NCBI GenBank assembly: GCA_031835245.1
Contig: JAVKOQ010000097.1
Span: 111,001-175,000 of the forward strand
From: Balamuthia mandrillaris
Lineage: Eukaryota; Discosea; Longamoebia; Balamuthiidae
Length of the DNA: 64,000 bases
Direction: 5' to 3'
Positions 1 through 10,963 of the stretch are shown here, piece by piece. Within the stretch, counting starts at the first letter, position 1. Each line of letters starts with the position of its first letter. The notes under the pieces were generated by a model. The model had not been told where the DNA came from and made no database searches. It was given only the letters and a program-made list of their open reading frames with translations. The position numbers were made by a program, and so were the translations under genes.

Positions 1-174
1 TTTGGCGCTTCCTTGGCAATTCCACAGGCAATGGGGTTGTTCCTGTGAGGTCCGGAGAGGCGGCAGAAGTAAACACTCCGAACAAAGGACATCCCCACTG
101 AAAAGTATGTGTTGTTTTGTTAAATGGAGTGCTTTATTGATGATATGGGGTGGGTTTTCGTGTTGTTAAGTGCA
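1..174. other. Window edge; possible 3' end of an upstream gene
   Basis: No gene can be called with confidence. On the + strand positions 1-48 read FGASLAIPQAMGLFL and then a stop, which could be the last codons of a hydrophobic protein cut by the window edge. A GTGAGG donor-like sequence overlaps that stop, so the reading may instead run into an intron. The remainder looks like 3' untranslated sequence shared with the convergent eIF4A3 gene. Confidence 0.2.
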
Positions 175-1916
175 TTAAATCAATTCGGACACATTCATCG
201 GCTGCAGAAAAAAAAACGAACAGTTAGCTCTTAAGAGAAAGAAGGCAGGAGGAAAAGAGGGAGTTACCATTTCATCAATTTGAGTGGCGTAAAACTGCTC
301 AATGTCGCGCAGGATGCGAACATCATCGTTTTTCACAAAGTTAATGGCCACACCTTTGCGTCCAAAACGGCCGGAACGACCAATCCTGTGAATGTAGTTC
401 TCTCGGTTGTTGGGAAGATCGTAGTTAATTACAAGAGACACTTGAGACACGTCAATTCCACGTGCCCACAAATCAGTTGTGATGAGGACTCGCCTAAAAT
501 ACGCCGCAATAAATAGCTCAGCAATGGTTCTTGGAAAAGGAGAGGAGTGGAGAGAGACTAAAGAGAAAACGAGACGAGAAAAAACAAGAACAAATGAGCC
601 TTATATAAGGAGAGAATGGCTTACGCGTCTCCAGAGCGGAACTGTTCCATGATCTCATCACGTTCGTTCTGCGGCATGTCTCCATGCATGGAAACGACAG
701 TGAAGTTAGCCTTGCGCATTTTGTCTGTTAGCCATTCGACCTTTCTCTTTGTATTGCAAAAGATGACGGCTTGTGTGATCGTCAACGTATCTAGAATGAT
801 AGTCAGTCTAATGTCAGAATTGAATACTCCATTACAAAGGGAGAAGTGTCTTACCGTAGAGATCGCACAAGGTTTCAAACTTCCACTCCTCTTTTTCTAC
901 TGCAATAAAGAACTGTTTGATTCCCTCGAGAGTGATTTCGTCACGCTTTACCAGTATACGAATAGGTTCGTTCATGAATTTGGTCGTCATTTCTAGTACT
1001 TCGTTGGAAAGTGTGGCAGAAACGAGCACGACTTGCGTGGAAGGAGGGAGGTAGCGGTAAATATCGTAGATCTGTTCTTTGAATCCCATGCTGAGCATCT
1101 CGTCAGCTTCGTCCAGCACCAGCATTTTAATGTTGCGGGTGCGAAGACTCTTTCTGCGAATCATGTCGAACACGCGGCCGGGTGTGCCGCTGACAACGTG
1201 AACTCCTTGTTCGAGCTTGTGCATGTCCTCCGGAATGTTGGTTCCGCCCACGCAACAGTGGACTCGCACGTTCATATAGTTGCCCAAAGAGAGAATGACC
1301 CTTTGGATTTGTCCTGCCAGCTCACGAGTGGGAGAGAGTACCAGGGCTTGCGTCTCCTTTGAGGTTGTGTCCAAAGACTGCAGCACTCTGTGTTATAAAA
1401 GAGACGGTTAGAGCAAGCGGAAACGTGTGGCTCGTCGGCAGCAATGCAGAGGGACATACCCAATGGAAAAGGTGGCCGTTTTACCAGTTCCTGATTGTGC
1501 TTGGGCGATCACGTCGCGTCCTTGTGTGATTGGGATGATGGCTCTTTGTTGAATGGCTGAAGGTTTTTCAAAGCCTGCAATCCCGATTCACGCGTTAGGG
1601 GAAAAGGAGAACAACCTTCCGAACAAACAATGTCAAAGAAGAAGATAAAAAAAAAGAAAACCTACCAAAGGCATAAATGCCACGAAGAAGCCGTTCCTTC
1701 AAGTTCATGTTGTCAAAGCTTGGTACCACTTTCACTCCCGACGTGGTTTCGAAATCCAAGACATCTTGGCTCAAGCGAGCACCGCCGCGTCCGGACTCTG
1801 AGGTGATAACGATAAGTGATAAGACTTCAAGGAGAGTAGGGCGATTGGGGAAGCACATTGGCTAAGAACTTTGGGTGCATCATCGTACCTTTGTTGTCTC
1901 TGCTGCTGCGTTGCAT
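175..1916 (-). CDS. EIF4A3: DEAD-box RNA helicase eIF4A3 (exon junction complex)
   Basis: This is the ATP-dependent clamp of the exon junction complex, which marks spliced mRNA in the nucleus. Seven exons on the - strand can be joined in frame: 1916-1889, 1797-1666, 1574-1460, 1387-855, 790-625, 493-268 and 201-175, giving about 400 residues, the family's normal length. Visible motifs are the Q motif (FEKPSAIQQ), Walker [27 protein letters not shown] and [13 protein letters not shown]. The C-terminus, TQIDEM then PMNVSELI, is the eIF4A3 signature and separates it from translation-type eIF4A. The ATG at 1916 opens a nine-residue first exon that splices in phase into [12 protein letters not shown]. 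The gene is convergent with whatever lies left of the window and divergent from VPS35. I am confident of the identity; only the very short first exon is inferred. Confidence 0.95.
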
Positions 1917-2056
1917 CCTCCTTTGCTTTGTGAGTGGTGTGTGCCTATTCTTCCTCTCCCCCTTTCTCCCTCTTTTTTTTTTGCTACTCCTTTGTTGCTT
2001 CTTTTTCTCCGCTTGGCCCTGACGCTGTGGAATGACCCTCAGGTTACTTTCCTACA

Positions 2057-2080
2057 CTAACCCTAACCCTAACCCTAACC
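2057..2080 (+). repeat. Interstitial telomere-type repeat, CCCTAA x4
   Basis: Four tandem CCCTAA/TTAGGG units (CTAACCCTAACCCTAACC and so on) lie in the 336-bp divergent region between eIF4A3 and VPS35. The array is too short and too far from any end to be a chromosome terminus. Its promoter position suggests a binding site for a telobox or Myb/RAP1-type protein, or telomere-mediated repair. See findings. Confidence 0.9.
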
Positions 2081-2252
2081 TGGCGAACATTGCCATTTTT
2101 TTTTCTTTTCCCCCTCTTTTTCTTTCCTCCCTTTCTGCCTTGCGTTTTAAAAAAAGCGGGAGGGGGAAAGGGAGAAGGTGTTGTTGGTGGTTTGATCTGT
2201 CCCTAAGCCTGTTGTGTCCGCTTCCTTGCTTCACTCTATTTGATACGCGAAA

Positions 2253-5200
2253 ATGGTGAGTACTGAGGAGTGCAGAGATTATTATGTGGCTTTGTTGATT
2301 GAGCCGAAGCAGCAAGCGCGCCTATGCTCCTTTTTCTGAAGCGTGTATCTGAGTTCCTTTTTTTTATTTGGGCTTTTAACAGTCCTCAGGAAAGAAAGCT
2401 AAGCCTGTCACTCCTTCGGTCCTTCCCAGCGAGGAAGAGCAAAGAAAGCTCTTGGAAGAGGCCCAGGACAAGGTCAGAAAAGAGGCCTTCCAAATGAAGC
2501 GCTGCTTGGTACGCCTACCTCCTCCTCCTCCTTCGTTTTGTATGCCCAACCGTTGCGCTGCTCTTCGTGGAACTCACTCCTTTCTTCTCTTTTAGGACCA
2601 CCAAAAACTGATGGAAGCGCTGAAGCACGCCTCTACCATGATTGCCGAACTGCGGACCTCGATGCTCTCCCCGAAGAACTACTATGAACTTTGTGAGTCT
2701 CTCTTGCGTGCCACTTCAACGCGGTTCTTGGTGCTAACTTTTTTTTTTTGCTTTCGTTTTTTCGTACAGACATGGCTGCTTTTAACGAGTTGAGGCACCT
2801 GGAGTCTTTCTTGGCAGAAGAAAGGCAAAAGGGCAAGAAAATGAGCGAGCTCTACGAAGTTGTGCAGTATGCCGGCAACATCTTGCCCCGCCTGTACCTC
2901 CTCATCACCGTGGGCAGCATTTACATCAAGTCCAAAGAAGCCCCTGCTAAGGATGTATTGCGTGATCTTGTTGAGATGTGCCGAGGAGTTCAACACCCCA
3001 CCAGGGGCCTCTTCCTGAGGAATTATCTCTCCGAAATGAGCAAGGACATGCTTCCTGATACCGGCGGCGAGTACGAGGGGTAAGTTCCACGCTTTTGCGC
3101 CATTTTTCGCTCGTTTGGTAATGGTCTGACCCGTTTTGACTTTGCTTGTTTCCTGCTTTTGCTTGGGCATTATAGTGAAGGTGGAACGGTCAAGGACTCA
3201 GTTAGCTTCATCCTCCAAAACTTCACTGAGATGAACAAGCTGTGGGTGCGCATGCAACACCAAGGCCCCGTCAAAGACAAGATTCGGAGAGAAACAGAGC
3301 GCAAGGAATTGCGCTTGTTGGTTGGCAAGAACTTAGCCCGCCTCAGTCAACTTGAGGGAGTTGATGTTCCCCTCTACAAAAAGGTGAGTATCATACTCTC
3401 AGTTTTTAGTTGGATTTGCTTATCGTCGTTTGTCCCTTAGAGCGTATTGCCGAAAATCATGGAGCAAATTGTGAGTTGCAAGGATCAGATTGCACAACAG
3501 TATTTGATGGAGATTGTTATTCAGGTGAGACCAGTTGAGTTCTATTCTTTCGTCTAGCCGTTCATTGACTCTTGCTTTGCGTTTAGATATTCCCGGACAA
3601 TTTCCATCTGGAAACGTTGGACATGTTCTTGGAGACTTGCTCCAAGCTTCAGGCTAATGTGGAAATCAAGACAATCATTGTCAGTCTGATAGAACGTTTG
3701 GCAAACTATGCTACTCAACCAGGAAATCACATTCCTGCAAACATTAATGTTTTCGAAATATTTTTCAAGCAGATCAAAACTATCATTGAGGTCTCTTTGC
3801 TTTGTTATACTTCATTTGGCATGTTTTGCTTGATGCTTAACATTCATTCCTTGCCTTTCACACAGGAACAACCCAAAATGCCTCCTGAGGACATGCTTGC
3901 TCTCCAAGTTTCCTTGCTTAATTTGGCCCTCAAAGTTTATGCCGGCAATATCGACTACGTAGATCAAGTTTTGAACGCAACTTTCAATTTGCTCTCCAAG
4001 TTTAAAGAACAAAAGTGCGTTCTTTCATTCCCTTTCTTTTTTGCGGTGATAGTGATTGCTGATTTATCCTTGCTGTTCTTCAGAGTGGATTACCAAAAAC
4101 AGAGTTGTGTCAAGCACATCTTGAGTTTGCTTACTATTCCACTGACCACGTTCAACAACGTGCTCACGCTCATTAAGCTCCAGAATTACTCTAACATCAT
4201 CCAGTTCCTGTCGTACTATCATCGCAAGAAGATGGCTATTGACATGGTGCAAAACGCCATCGCAAATGAGACTATCATCCCTGAACCTGAAGATGTGGAA
4301 AGCCTCTTCTTCGCCATTCATCCGCTCCTCAAGGATGAAGAAGACCAAGACGAAGTTGATGAAGTCCGTCTCCTTTTGCACTTATGTTCTGCCTTCTATC
4401 GTTTTAACAATCTTCTATTTCTAGGAGGACTTTGAAGAAGAGCAAAATGCTGTTGCCTCGCTGGTTCACCTCTGTGATAACTCAAGCCCTGAAAAAGTAT
4501 TCAAGGTATTTATCGTTATTATTTAGTGTAATTGTTTTCGTTGCATCGAGAGCGCGGTAAGTAACCTTTTTGCAATGGGTTCTAGATTTTCGCCACCGCC
4601 AGGAAAGTGTTTGGACAAGGGGGCACCAAGCGTATAAGGCACACTCTCCCCCCATTGGTCTTCCGATCTTTGAAGCTTGCTACTCAACTGAAACAACGTA
4701 CTACGGATGAGGTATTAAAAAAAACATTTATTTATCTCTCTCATTCTAATGGTGTGCGTTGGCCGACAAACAGGACGAGTGGCATAAAGTCGGTACACGT
4801 ATCTTCAAATTTGCCCACGAGACAGTGACCGCTCTAGCAAAGACGGACTACAAAGAGTTGGCAATGCGCCTATTCTTGCAATGTTCCAAGGCTGCTAGCA
4901 CCTGTGGCTTCGAAAGGATTGCCTACGAGTTTTTGACGCAGGTGTTTGAGATCTACGAGACCGACGTGGCGGACTCCAAGGCCCAATTCCGCGCTATCAA
5001 CGAAATCATCGGAACCCTTCAGACTTTGCGCTGCTTCTCTGAGGAGAACTACGACACCTTGAGCACAAAGACAGCCATGCACTCTGCCAAGTTGCTGAAA
5101 AAACCTGACCAGTGCCGTGCGGTTTACATGTGCTCCCATCTATTCTGGACAGGGGATGGAGAGGTAACAAAACTGGCGCCCTCTCTCTTTCGTGTTGAGA

Positions 5201-5738
5201 TCATGTACCTCTCTCGCTCTCTGAACTAACTGAATTTTCTTATGGTGGCCGCAGGCGACCGAAGAAGAAAATGAGTACCGAGATGGCAAGCGAGTACTTG
5301 AGTGCTTGCAGAAATCACTGCGAATTGCGGGCTCGTGTATGGACGCTACTTTGAACGTACAACTATTTGTGGAGATCTTGAACGAATATTTATATTACTT
5401 TGAGCACCGAAACGAAGCGGTTCGTCCTCCCTCCTTAAGGAATCCTTCCCAAAAACAAACCCAAAGCAAGCCTCGCATCCTATTTCCTTTGCCTTGTGTC
5501 TCACCCTTCATCATATGCTCTTCTTTCTTACCACACGCAGATTGCTGTAAAATACTTGACTGGCCTTATCGCTCTTATCAAAACAAACCTTGCCAACATG
5601 GAGATCGGGGAAGGGAAGAACCACGAAGTGGCAGAACAAGTCAACACCTATTACGCCAACACACTGAAGCACATCGAGGCCAAACAAGAAGCCGGACAAA
5701 CGGAAGGGGGCAGCATCTACGACGAAATTGAACTGTGA
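2253..5738 (+). CDS. VPS35: Retromer subunit VPS35
   Basis: VPS35 is the alpha-solenoid scaffold of retromer, which recycles cargo from endosomes to the Golgi and plasma membrane. The start is unusual: the first coding exon is only the ATG at 2253-2255, followed directly by GTGAGT. The second exon (2383-2508) begins [12 protein letters not shown]. The VPS26-binding signature [15 protein letters not shown] lies at about 2886-2930, followed by [19 protein letters not shown] and [10 protein letters not shown]. Later exons encode HEAT-like helical repeats to the C-terminal YDEIEL, with the stop at 5736-5738. The multi-exon model has roughly the 780-800 residues usual for the family. It shares a divergent promoter with eIF4A3. 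The identity is firm; the exact boundaries of a few middle exons (5150-5560) were not checked one by one. Confidence 0.95.
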
Positions 5739-6222
5739 GCGGATAAACAACAACAATTCAAAAAAAAAAATGAGCAGCAACCAACCAACCACCCTTTTTG
5801 TCGGCACTAAATAAACCACAATTGTTACCCGTCACCCTCGTCTTTTCTTTTTGGTGGTTAGTTGGGTCGGGAAAGTTCCAGGCAACCACTACCGCACTAG
5901 CAACCTCACCCCAATTCTTCGGTTTTCCTTTTGTTGATGTGTAACTTTGATTATTAATTCCGTACCAATAGGATGATTACGGAGTAACGGAGACAAGAAT
6001 TGAGGCCTTTCATTGGATATAAATTGTCAACTCCGCCATTCCGAAATGAAAAGGTACGCCACCTAAAATCAAAACTTGCTTGACAGCGCGGGTTCCTTCG
6101 TTTATTTCCGATCCGCCTTGTATTGCGCTTACCCTTGTTTTTAAAGCCATTTTTTTATTTCTCTCTTTTGTGTACCAAACAACAACCAACAACTTCTTCC
6201 TTTTCTACCCCATCAACGAAAC
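5739..6222. other. Intergenic: VPS35 3' end and LIM gene promoter
   Basis: There are about 480 bp without a gene. An AATAAA signal occurs at about 5810, fitting VPS35 polyadenylation. A TATA-like GGATATAAATTG lies near 6015, about 200 bp before the next start codon. Nothing else is recognised. Confidence 0.4.
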
Positions 6223-6947
6223 ATGTCTGGCAAGCCCTGCACAAAGTGTGGCAAGACCGCCTACCCCCTCGAGTCTCTCGTCGCTGGTGACGACACCTAC
6301 CACAAGCTCTGCTTCAAGTGTAAGTATTCACCGCAAGATTTAACGAGCGAAACTGTGCGATGAGCGCCGTGCTTTATTCTTTTTTTAAGCGCGGCGGAGG
6401 CCGCACACTGAGGGAGGAGAGCACTGAGCGATACTGTGGAGAGTACTAGAGGGCGAAGGCCGTTGCTGTTGATCACGAGCGCGAGGGAAAGGTGAAGTTT
6501 TTTGTTGCTACCGCTAATACTCTCTCTTTCCACTCCGGTTTAGGCACCAGCTGTGACATCACCTTGTCCCTCAAGACCTTCAAGAAGGCTGACGGCAAGA
6601 TCTGGTGCCCCACCTGCACCCCCAAGGCCAAGCACACCCAAGTTGCTGACTCTGTGCTCACCAAGGCTGCCCTCTCCGCCCCCAAGGTGACCTCTGGTTT
6701 CGTTGCTGCCCACAAGGGTGACTCAAGGACTGCCCCCAAGGTTGCCACCTTCGGCAATGACAAGCAGGTCCAGTCTGGTGAGTTCGAGTCTGAGGTGTCT
6801 GCCTCCACTGCCGACACTGGCATTGGTGGCAAGGCTGTTCAGGAGAGCCAATCTGGAGAGTTCGAGTCCACTCCCCAAGCTTCCCACGCTGAGACTGGTG
6901 GCTCCTGGGGCAACCAGCCCGTGGAGACCTCCGGCCTCGATGACTAA
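6223..6947 (+). CDS. Single-LIM-domain protein, LimE-like
   Basis: There are two exons, 6223-6319 and 6544-6947, joined inside the LIM domain at codon Cys (AAGT|GC), encoding about 166 residues. The N-terminal LIM zinc-binding module is clear: CTKCGKTAYPLES, YHKLCFKC, CDITL and CPTCTPKA. The remaining 100 residues are a low-complexity tail rich in Ser, Thr, Gly and Ala with two SGEFES repeats, ending in Asp-Asp. The LIM sequence and layout resemble the LimE group of actin-associated LIM proteins described in Dictyostelium; that is from knowledge of the family, not a search. Codon use is strongly C/G-biased at third positions, as expected for a highly expressed cytoskeletal gene. A cysteine-rich LIM protein of another subfamily is the main alternative. 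Confidence 0.85.
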
Positions 6948-7330
6948 ACTTGCCGCAAGTTTGTGGTAATTCTTACCTGTGTGATTATCTGTGTTAGAGA
7001 CCAACAACATAAAAACCCCCTGTTAAAATTTTCGCTTTTGTCTTGCACTCGACAACAAAGGGAGACGAGCTTTCGCTGCGCGTCTCTTCTACTTTGCTTC
7101 TCTTTCTCACCCTCCCCCCTTACTTTTCGCCGGCCGCTTGCCTGCTGCTGTCACTATCTCGTCACCCTTTGTTGTCGACCTTTTTGTCTTGCAAAAAACC
7201 GCAGCAGAGGCTGATTACAACAGAAGGAGGAAGGAGGGAGTTCGTTGCTTAGCCTGAAGAGAGTTCCCAACTGGAACCCGACCAGCCTTGTGAAGCACTT
7301 GCCTTATCTCCCGTTCAAGATCTCTTGGGC
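6948..7330. other. Intergenic between LIM gene and METTL17
   Basis: There are about 380 bp without a supported gene. The stretch is pyrimidine-rich near 7080-7180 and presumably holds the 3' UTR of the LIM gene and the promoter of the next one. Confidence 0.4.
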
Positions 7331-9285
7331 ATGCAGCCACGGCGTCGATGCTTCTTGGGTGGAGCCATACAACTCCTTCGGCCAACACGATCTAGCGCTT
7401 GTTCCCACGCCTGCCTCGCTTTGCGTGGGCAGCAGCTTTACTCTTCCTCTTCCTTTTCAGTACTGTCCCCTCGCTTGTCTCCCTCCTTTTTGCTTCAGCG
7501 TTTATTCTCAGCCCACTTCACTCACCAGCATGAAAAGGAGAAGGTTGCTCTGGAAGACAACACACCAACAAAAGATGTTGAAGACCCTGAGATCGCGGCA
7601 CAAAGAAAAGCTCGCTGGGCAGAGCTTGCCGCCAAGAGAAAAGAGACAAAGAACCTTCTGCCCCTCAAAATTGGGATGGTAATCTTGCCCGATCAACTCA
7701 AAGCCAAGCTTACCGACTTTCTTAGACGTGCGTTCTAACTTTTTCCTCCATCTTTATCACCCTGTTGATTAAACGTCCTCTGTGCACAGAGCATCCTTCC
7801 TCCAACGTAACAGAAGCTGCGCGCCAACTAGCCGCAACCTTAGGACAACGCACAATCATAAAGCCTGTCGCACCAGAGTCTGCTACCACCACCACACAAC
7901 AAAAGGACACTCCTCCACCCATAGCCTACCGAACCAAAGAAACTTTGGGTTACTGTGCGCACAGAATGCCTGGCGTCTACGCGTGTATTCTCCGGGTCTT
8001 ACATGAGGTGCGATATTTGTTTTGCTTTTTGACTTGCCCACACTTGGTGCTGTGGTCAACTCGTTTTTAACGCCAACCCTCATTGCTCTAGTTGCAACTA
8101 AGAAGGCCAGAATGGCGGCCGCGCTCACTGTTGGACTTTGGCTCTGGGCCTGGCACAGCCGTCTGGTAAAATTGTCTACTTTCTCCTCTTGTCTGTGTTG
8201 TCTCAGCTAACATGGAAGATAAGGGCTTCAATGCAGACATGGCCGAACATCAGTAATGTCCTTGCCGTGGAACCTTCTGAAGCTATGACTGAAGCTGCTC
8301 ACTTCCTCCTTCAAGGTTCGCTTTCCTCTCTCTCTCTCTCTCTCTCTCCCCTCTGCCTGCCTTTACCTTTCCCTTTCCGCCTCTGTGTATCCCCTGTCTC
8401 GTTATTATATTTCTCTGGTGTGCTGACTAGATATACCTTTACCGTGCAGATTACGGTCAAACACGTTGGCAACGGATACTGACTACAGAACCAGAAGAGC
8501 GTTATGACCTTGTAATGGCCGCCTTTGTATTAAGCGAATTGAAAGATGATGCAGAAAGAGCTGAAAAAGTAACGACACTTTGGCGTCACACCAAACGGGG
8601 CGGTGTGTTGGTGAGTCCTTAAGCCATTTCAAAAAATGCTGGAATCCAATTAACTTTAGTTTGTGAACCTCATCTAGCTATTCATAGAACCAGGTACACC
8701 TGTTGGTTTTAACATAATTCGTACAGCTCGTTCTCAAGTCTTGGAGGATCCCAGACATGGTGTGCCCAGTGTACTTGCACCGGTATGGCTTACTTTCGCT
8801 CTCATTTTTGTCTGTATGCGTTGCGTGCTTATTCTTGTTGTTTCTTTGTGTACATTCAATAGTGTCCACATAACTTCAGCTGCCCAATGAAAAGTGATTC
8901 GTGGTGCCACTTCTCTCAAAGAATGCAGCGCCTCCCTTCTCAATTGTGGTCTGGCTCAACCGCCATCAATTGGCAAGACGAAAAGTATTCTTATGTGGCA
9001 CTAACCAAAGGAGACCCGTTGCTCCGAGAGGAGGAGACCTTCAGCAGGGTTCTCGGCCAACCGAAAAAGCGAGGAGGGCATGTGGTGCTGACCGCCTGCG
9101 ACCGGTACTCTGGCATGATTCAATCTCACGTCCTGTCCAAGGTCCACAAGGAGGCCTACAAGGAAGCACGAAAGGCGAATTGGGGGGATGCGTTCATCTT
9201 CCCTAAGGACTCTGTCCGCTCCCTCCCTTCCAAAACTTATCCAAAGAGTTTTGCTCCTACTCCCCGTTCTAAAAAGGATAACTAA
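7331..9285 (+). CDS. METTL17: Mitochondrial ribosome assembly methyltransferase-like METTL17/Rsm22
   Basis: This is a small-subunit mitoribosome assembly factor of the Rsm22/METTL17 family, with a methyltransferase fold and an Fe-S cluster. The ATG at 7331 begins MQPRRRCFLGG, an Arg-, Leu- and Ser-rich N-terminus typical of a mitochondrial presequence. Exons joined in frame give RSLLDFGSGPGTAVW (the SAM-binding motif I) at about 8113-8165, AVEPSEAM, LVMAAFVLSEL, LFIEPGTP, and the family cysteine cluster CPHNFSCPM ... WCHFSQRMQRLP at 8864-8938, which holds the 4Fe-4S site. The last exon ends KKDN with the stop at 9283-9285. A (CT)n tract sits in the intron at 8323-8348. The length (about 450 residues) suits the family. 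Confidence 0.92.
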
Positions 9286-9401
9286 CTAAAGCCTACACAT
9301 ACAATACCTTGCCTTTTCCATTATTCTTCAATATTTCTCTGCGTCTCGGTACACATAGGAAGGCCAAAAGCAAGCTTTGTGACTGGAACACATAGGAGGT
9401 T

Positions 9402-9800
9402 ATGGCAAACTTGTTTCAAACGGCCCTACTAAGCAATATCCTCGGCGAGGATAACGTTGAAACAACACCCAGGCCTGACTCTTTGAAGGTCGGATCGTTT
9501 CATGGCCTGAGACGCCGCGCTTCCAGGCGGGGGTTGTTAAAGCTGCTTGGGACGGCAAGAAACACTTTTTTTTAGGCAAAGGGCGACCGTTCGTAAAAGA
9601 AAGTGGTGTCACTCCAAACTCTGGTGAGCATGAAGCTGATGGCGGTGCAGCAAAGACAAAAGCCAAAAGATATTACGGACTTGGCAGAGCTTATTAGGAA
9701 GCATAACATTCTCCAGGACAATAAGTTTCTGCAACAGCTCTCCAGAGAAAAGAAACGACTTTTTTTATTGTTTCTAGACAAGTTTAAGTTATGGGAATAA
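9402..9800 (+). CDS. Doubtful small gene; frames conflict
   Basis: An ATG at 9402 opens MANLFQTALLSNILGEDNVE, which looks protein-like. Further protein-like stretches follow in the other two frames: RFQAGVVKAAWDGKKHFFLG at about 9517-9576, and ITDLAELIRKHNILQD ... LDKFKLWE ending near 9800. No set of normal-sized GT-AG introns joins all three. A well-formed 84-nt intron (GTCGGATCG to a T-rich tract and AG at 9575) leads at once to a stop. It could be a short gene with an intron I cannot place, a frameshifted relic, or chance. It is tail-to-tail with the gene ending at 9789, with their ends overlapping slightly. No function is recognised. Confidence 0.25.
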
Positions 9801-10135
9801 AGCAAACGCCCAACGCATTCTTTCGAGTTGAGTCCTAAAGTCCTCCTCGTTTTCATCAACTTCGTTGGAATCATCGTCATCAAAGTTGAAGTCGTCTGGC
9901 TCAAATGTAACCTTGTCCAGGAGCTCTTGCGCTTGCTTTGAGTCTGGGCGACAGCAGATAGTGAGAGCAGGGTACTTGAATATTAGGTCATCGTCCTTCA
10001 TCAGTTCTTCCTTAAGCTCCACCATGTTCTGTGCGTTGGACCCGTAGTGGAACCGGTGGTAATAATCCGCTTGTACTGCTTTGAACTGGTTCTCCACAAA
10101 GTATCTTGGCTGTGCCACCTTTTAAAACATAAGAG

Positions 10136-10180
<45 letters not shown>

Positions 10181-10181
10181 G

Positions 10182-10232
<51 letters not shown>

Positions 10233-10725
10233 AGAGAGCAATGAGCAGGAAAGAATGAAATGAATATTCACTCGGACAAACCTTGAGGTTAGGGAAGGTA
10301 GGATCCGGGTCAAGAGGCTCTTCGTCATCGACAGGGTAAACATCGAGCATGGTCTGAGGAAAGTCTTTGTGGCTGAACATAACTTTGTTCCTGTGGTTAG
10401 CGTCGCTACGCTGGAAGAGGGGCAACGTAGTATCCTGCTGAGAGAACTGGTGCTCGACCAATAACTCGGTGGCTCTGGAGAGGTCGGACCTCCTGAGGAT
10501 GATATCGACGTCGCAGTTGAGCACAGGATAGCCATTCAGCCGCAAACAGTACCCCCCAACAATCAGATAGGGAAGGGAGGAACCCAAGGCCCCATGCATC
10601 AGAGCGGCCACCTTTGGCACCTGCTTGTTGATCCTGTCCACCAGCACCAGGTTGTGCACACGGGGCTTGCCCCAAGAAGGCGTCTTGCTCTTCTCCTCCT
10701 CCTCCTGCTTCTTTCCACTTGGCAT
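9789..10725 (-). CDS. Nucleotidyltransferase-fold protein (uncharacterised)
   Basis: There are two exons on the - strand, 10725-10282 and 10118-9789, joined NLK|VAQPRYF, giving about 257 residues. The first in-frame ATG is at 10725 (MPSGKKQEEE); the frame stays open upstream without another ATG, so an earlier exon is possible. Residues around YLIVGGYCLRLNGYP and NCDVDIILRR match the general pattern of nucleotidyltransferase-like proteins, in which a Gly-Gly turn is followed by an acidic pair. The C-terminal half (FVENQFKAVQAD, LKEELMKDDDL) is helical, with an acidic FNFDDDDSNEVDENEED stretch. The substrate is unknown, and I cannot say whether it is a tRNA, antibiotic-type or pseudo-enzyme relative. 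The intron is filled by a long (GA/CT)n array. Confidence 0.65.
10139..10230 (-). repeat. (CT)n array in intron (GA on + strand)
   Basis: This is a near-perfect GA dinucleotide run on the + strand with one short interruption near 10170-10180. It fills most of the intron of the nucleotidyltransferase-like gene, so the sense strand carries CT. Confidence 0.95.
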
Positions 10726-10963
10726 CAGCAGGCGGCTGCCTTTTGGTTTTATTTTCCCTAAAATTCGGTGGTGGTGGTGGTTTTGGCTGTTGGTCGCTGC
10801 CAAGGTAGAGCGGGCAGCAGCAACAACAGCGACGAGAACTAGACTAGTCGACCCTACAAAAGCCCCCCCCCCCGCTCCAGCTCTAACTTTCTCTCTTTCT
10901 GGAGTTCAACTTCGCCTCCTCCACCTCGAACCCCCCCAAAGACAAAAACAGTGGGCAGGACTC

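Noticed and set aside
2032-2259. TTAGGG repeats as evidence of a chromosome end
   Set aside because: Only four units, flanked on both sides by intact housekeeping genes; interstitial, not terminal.
7794-9206. Alternative + strand frames across METTL17
   Set aside because: The spliced frame contains the SAM motif and the cysteine cluster; the others are shadows.
10047-10244. Arg-Glu dipeptide ORFs over GA arrays, here and elsewhere
   Set aside because: Simple-sequence translations inside introns.
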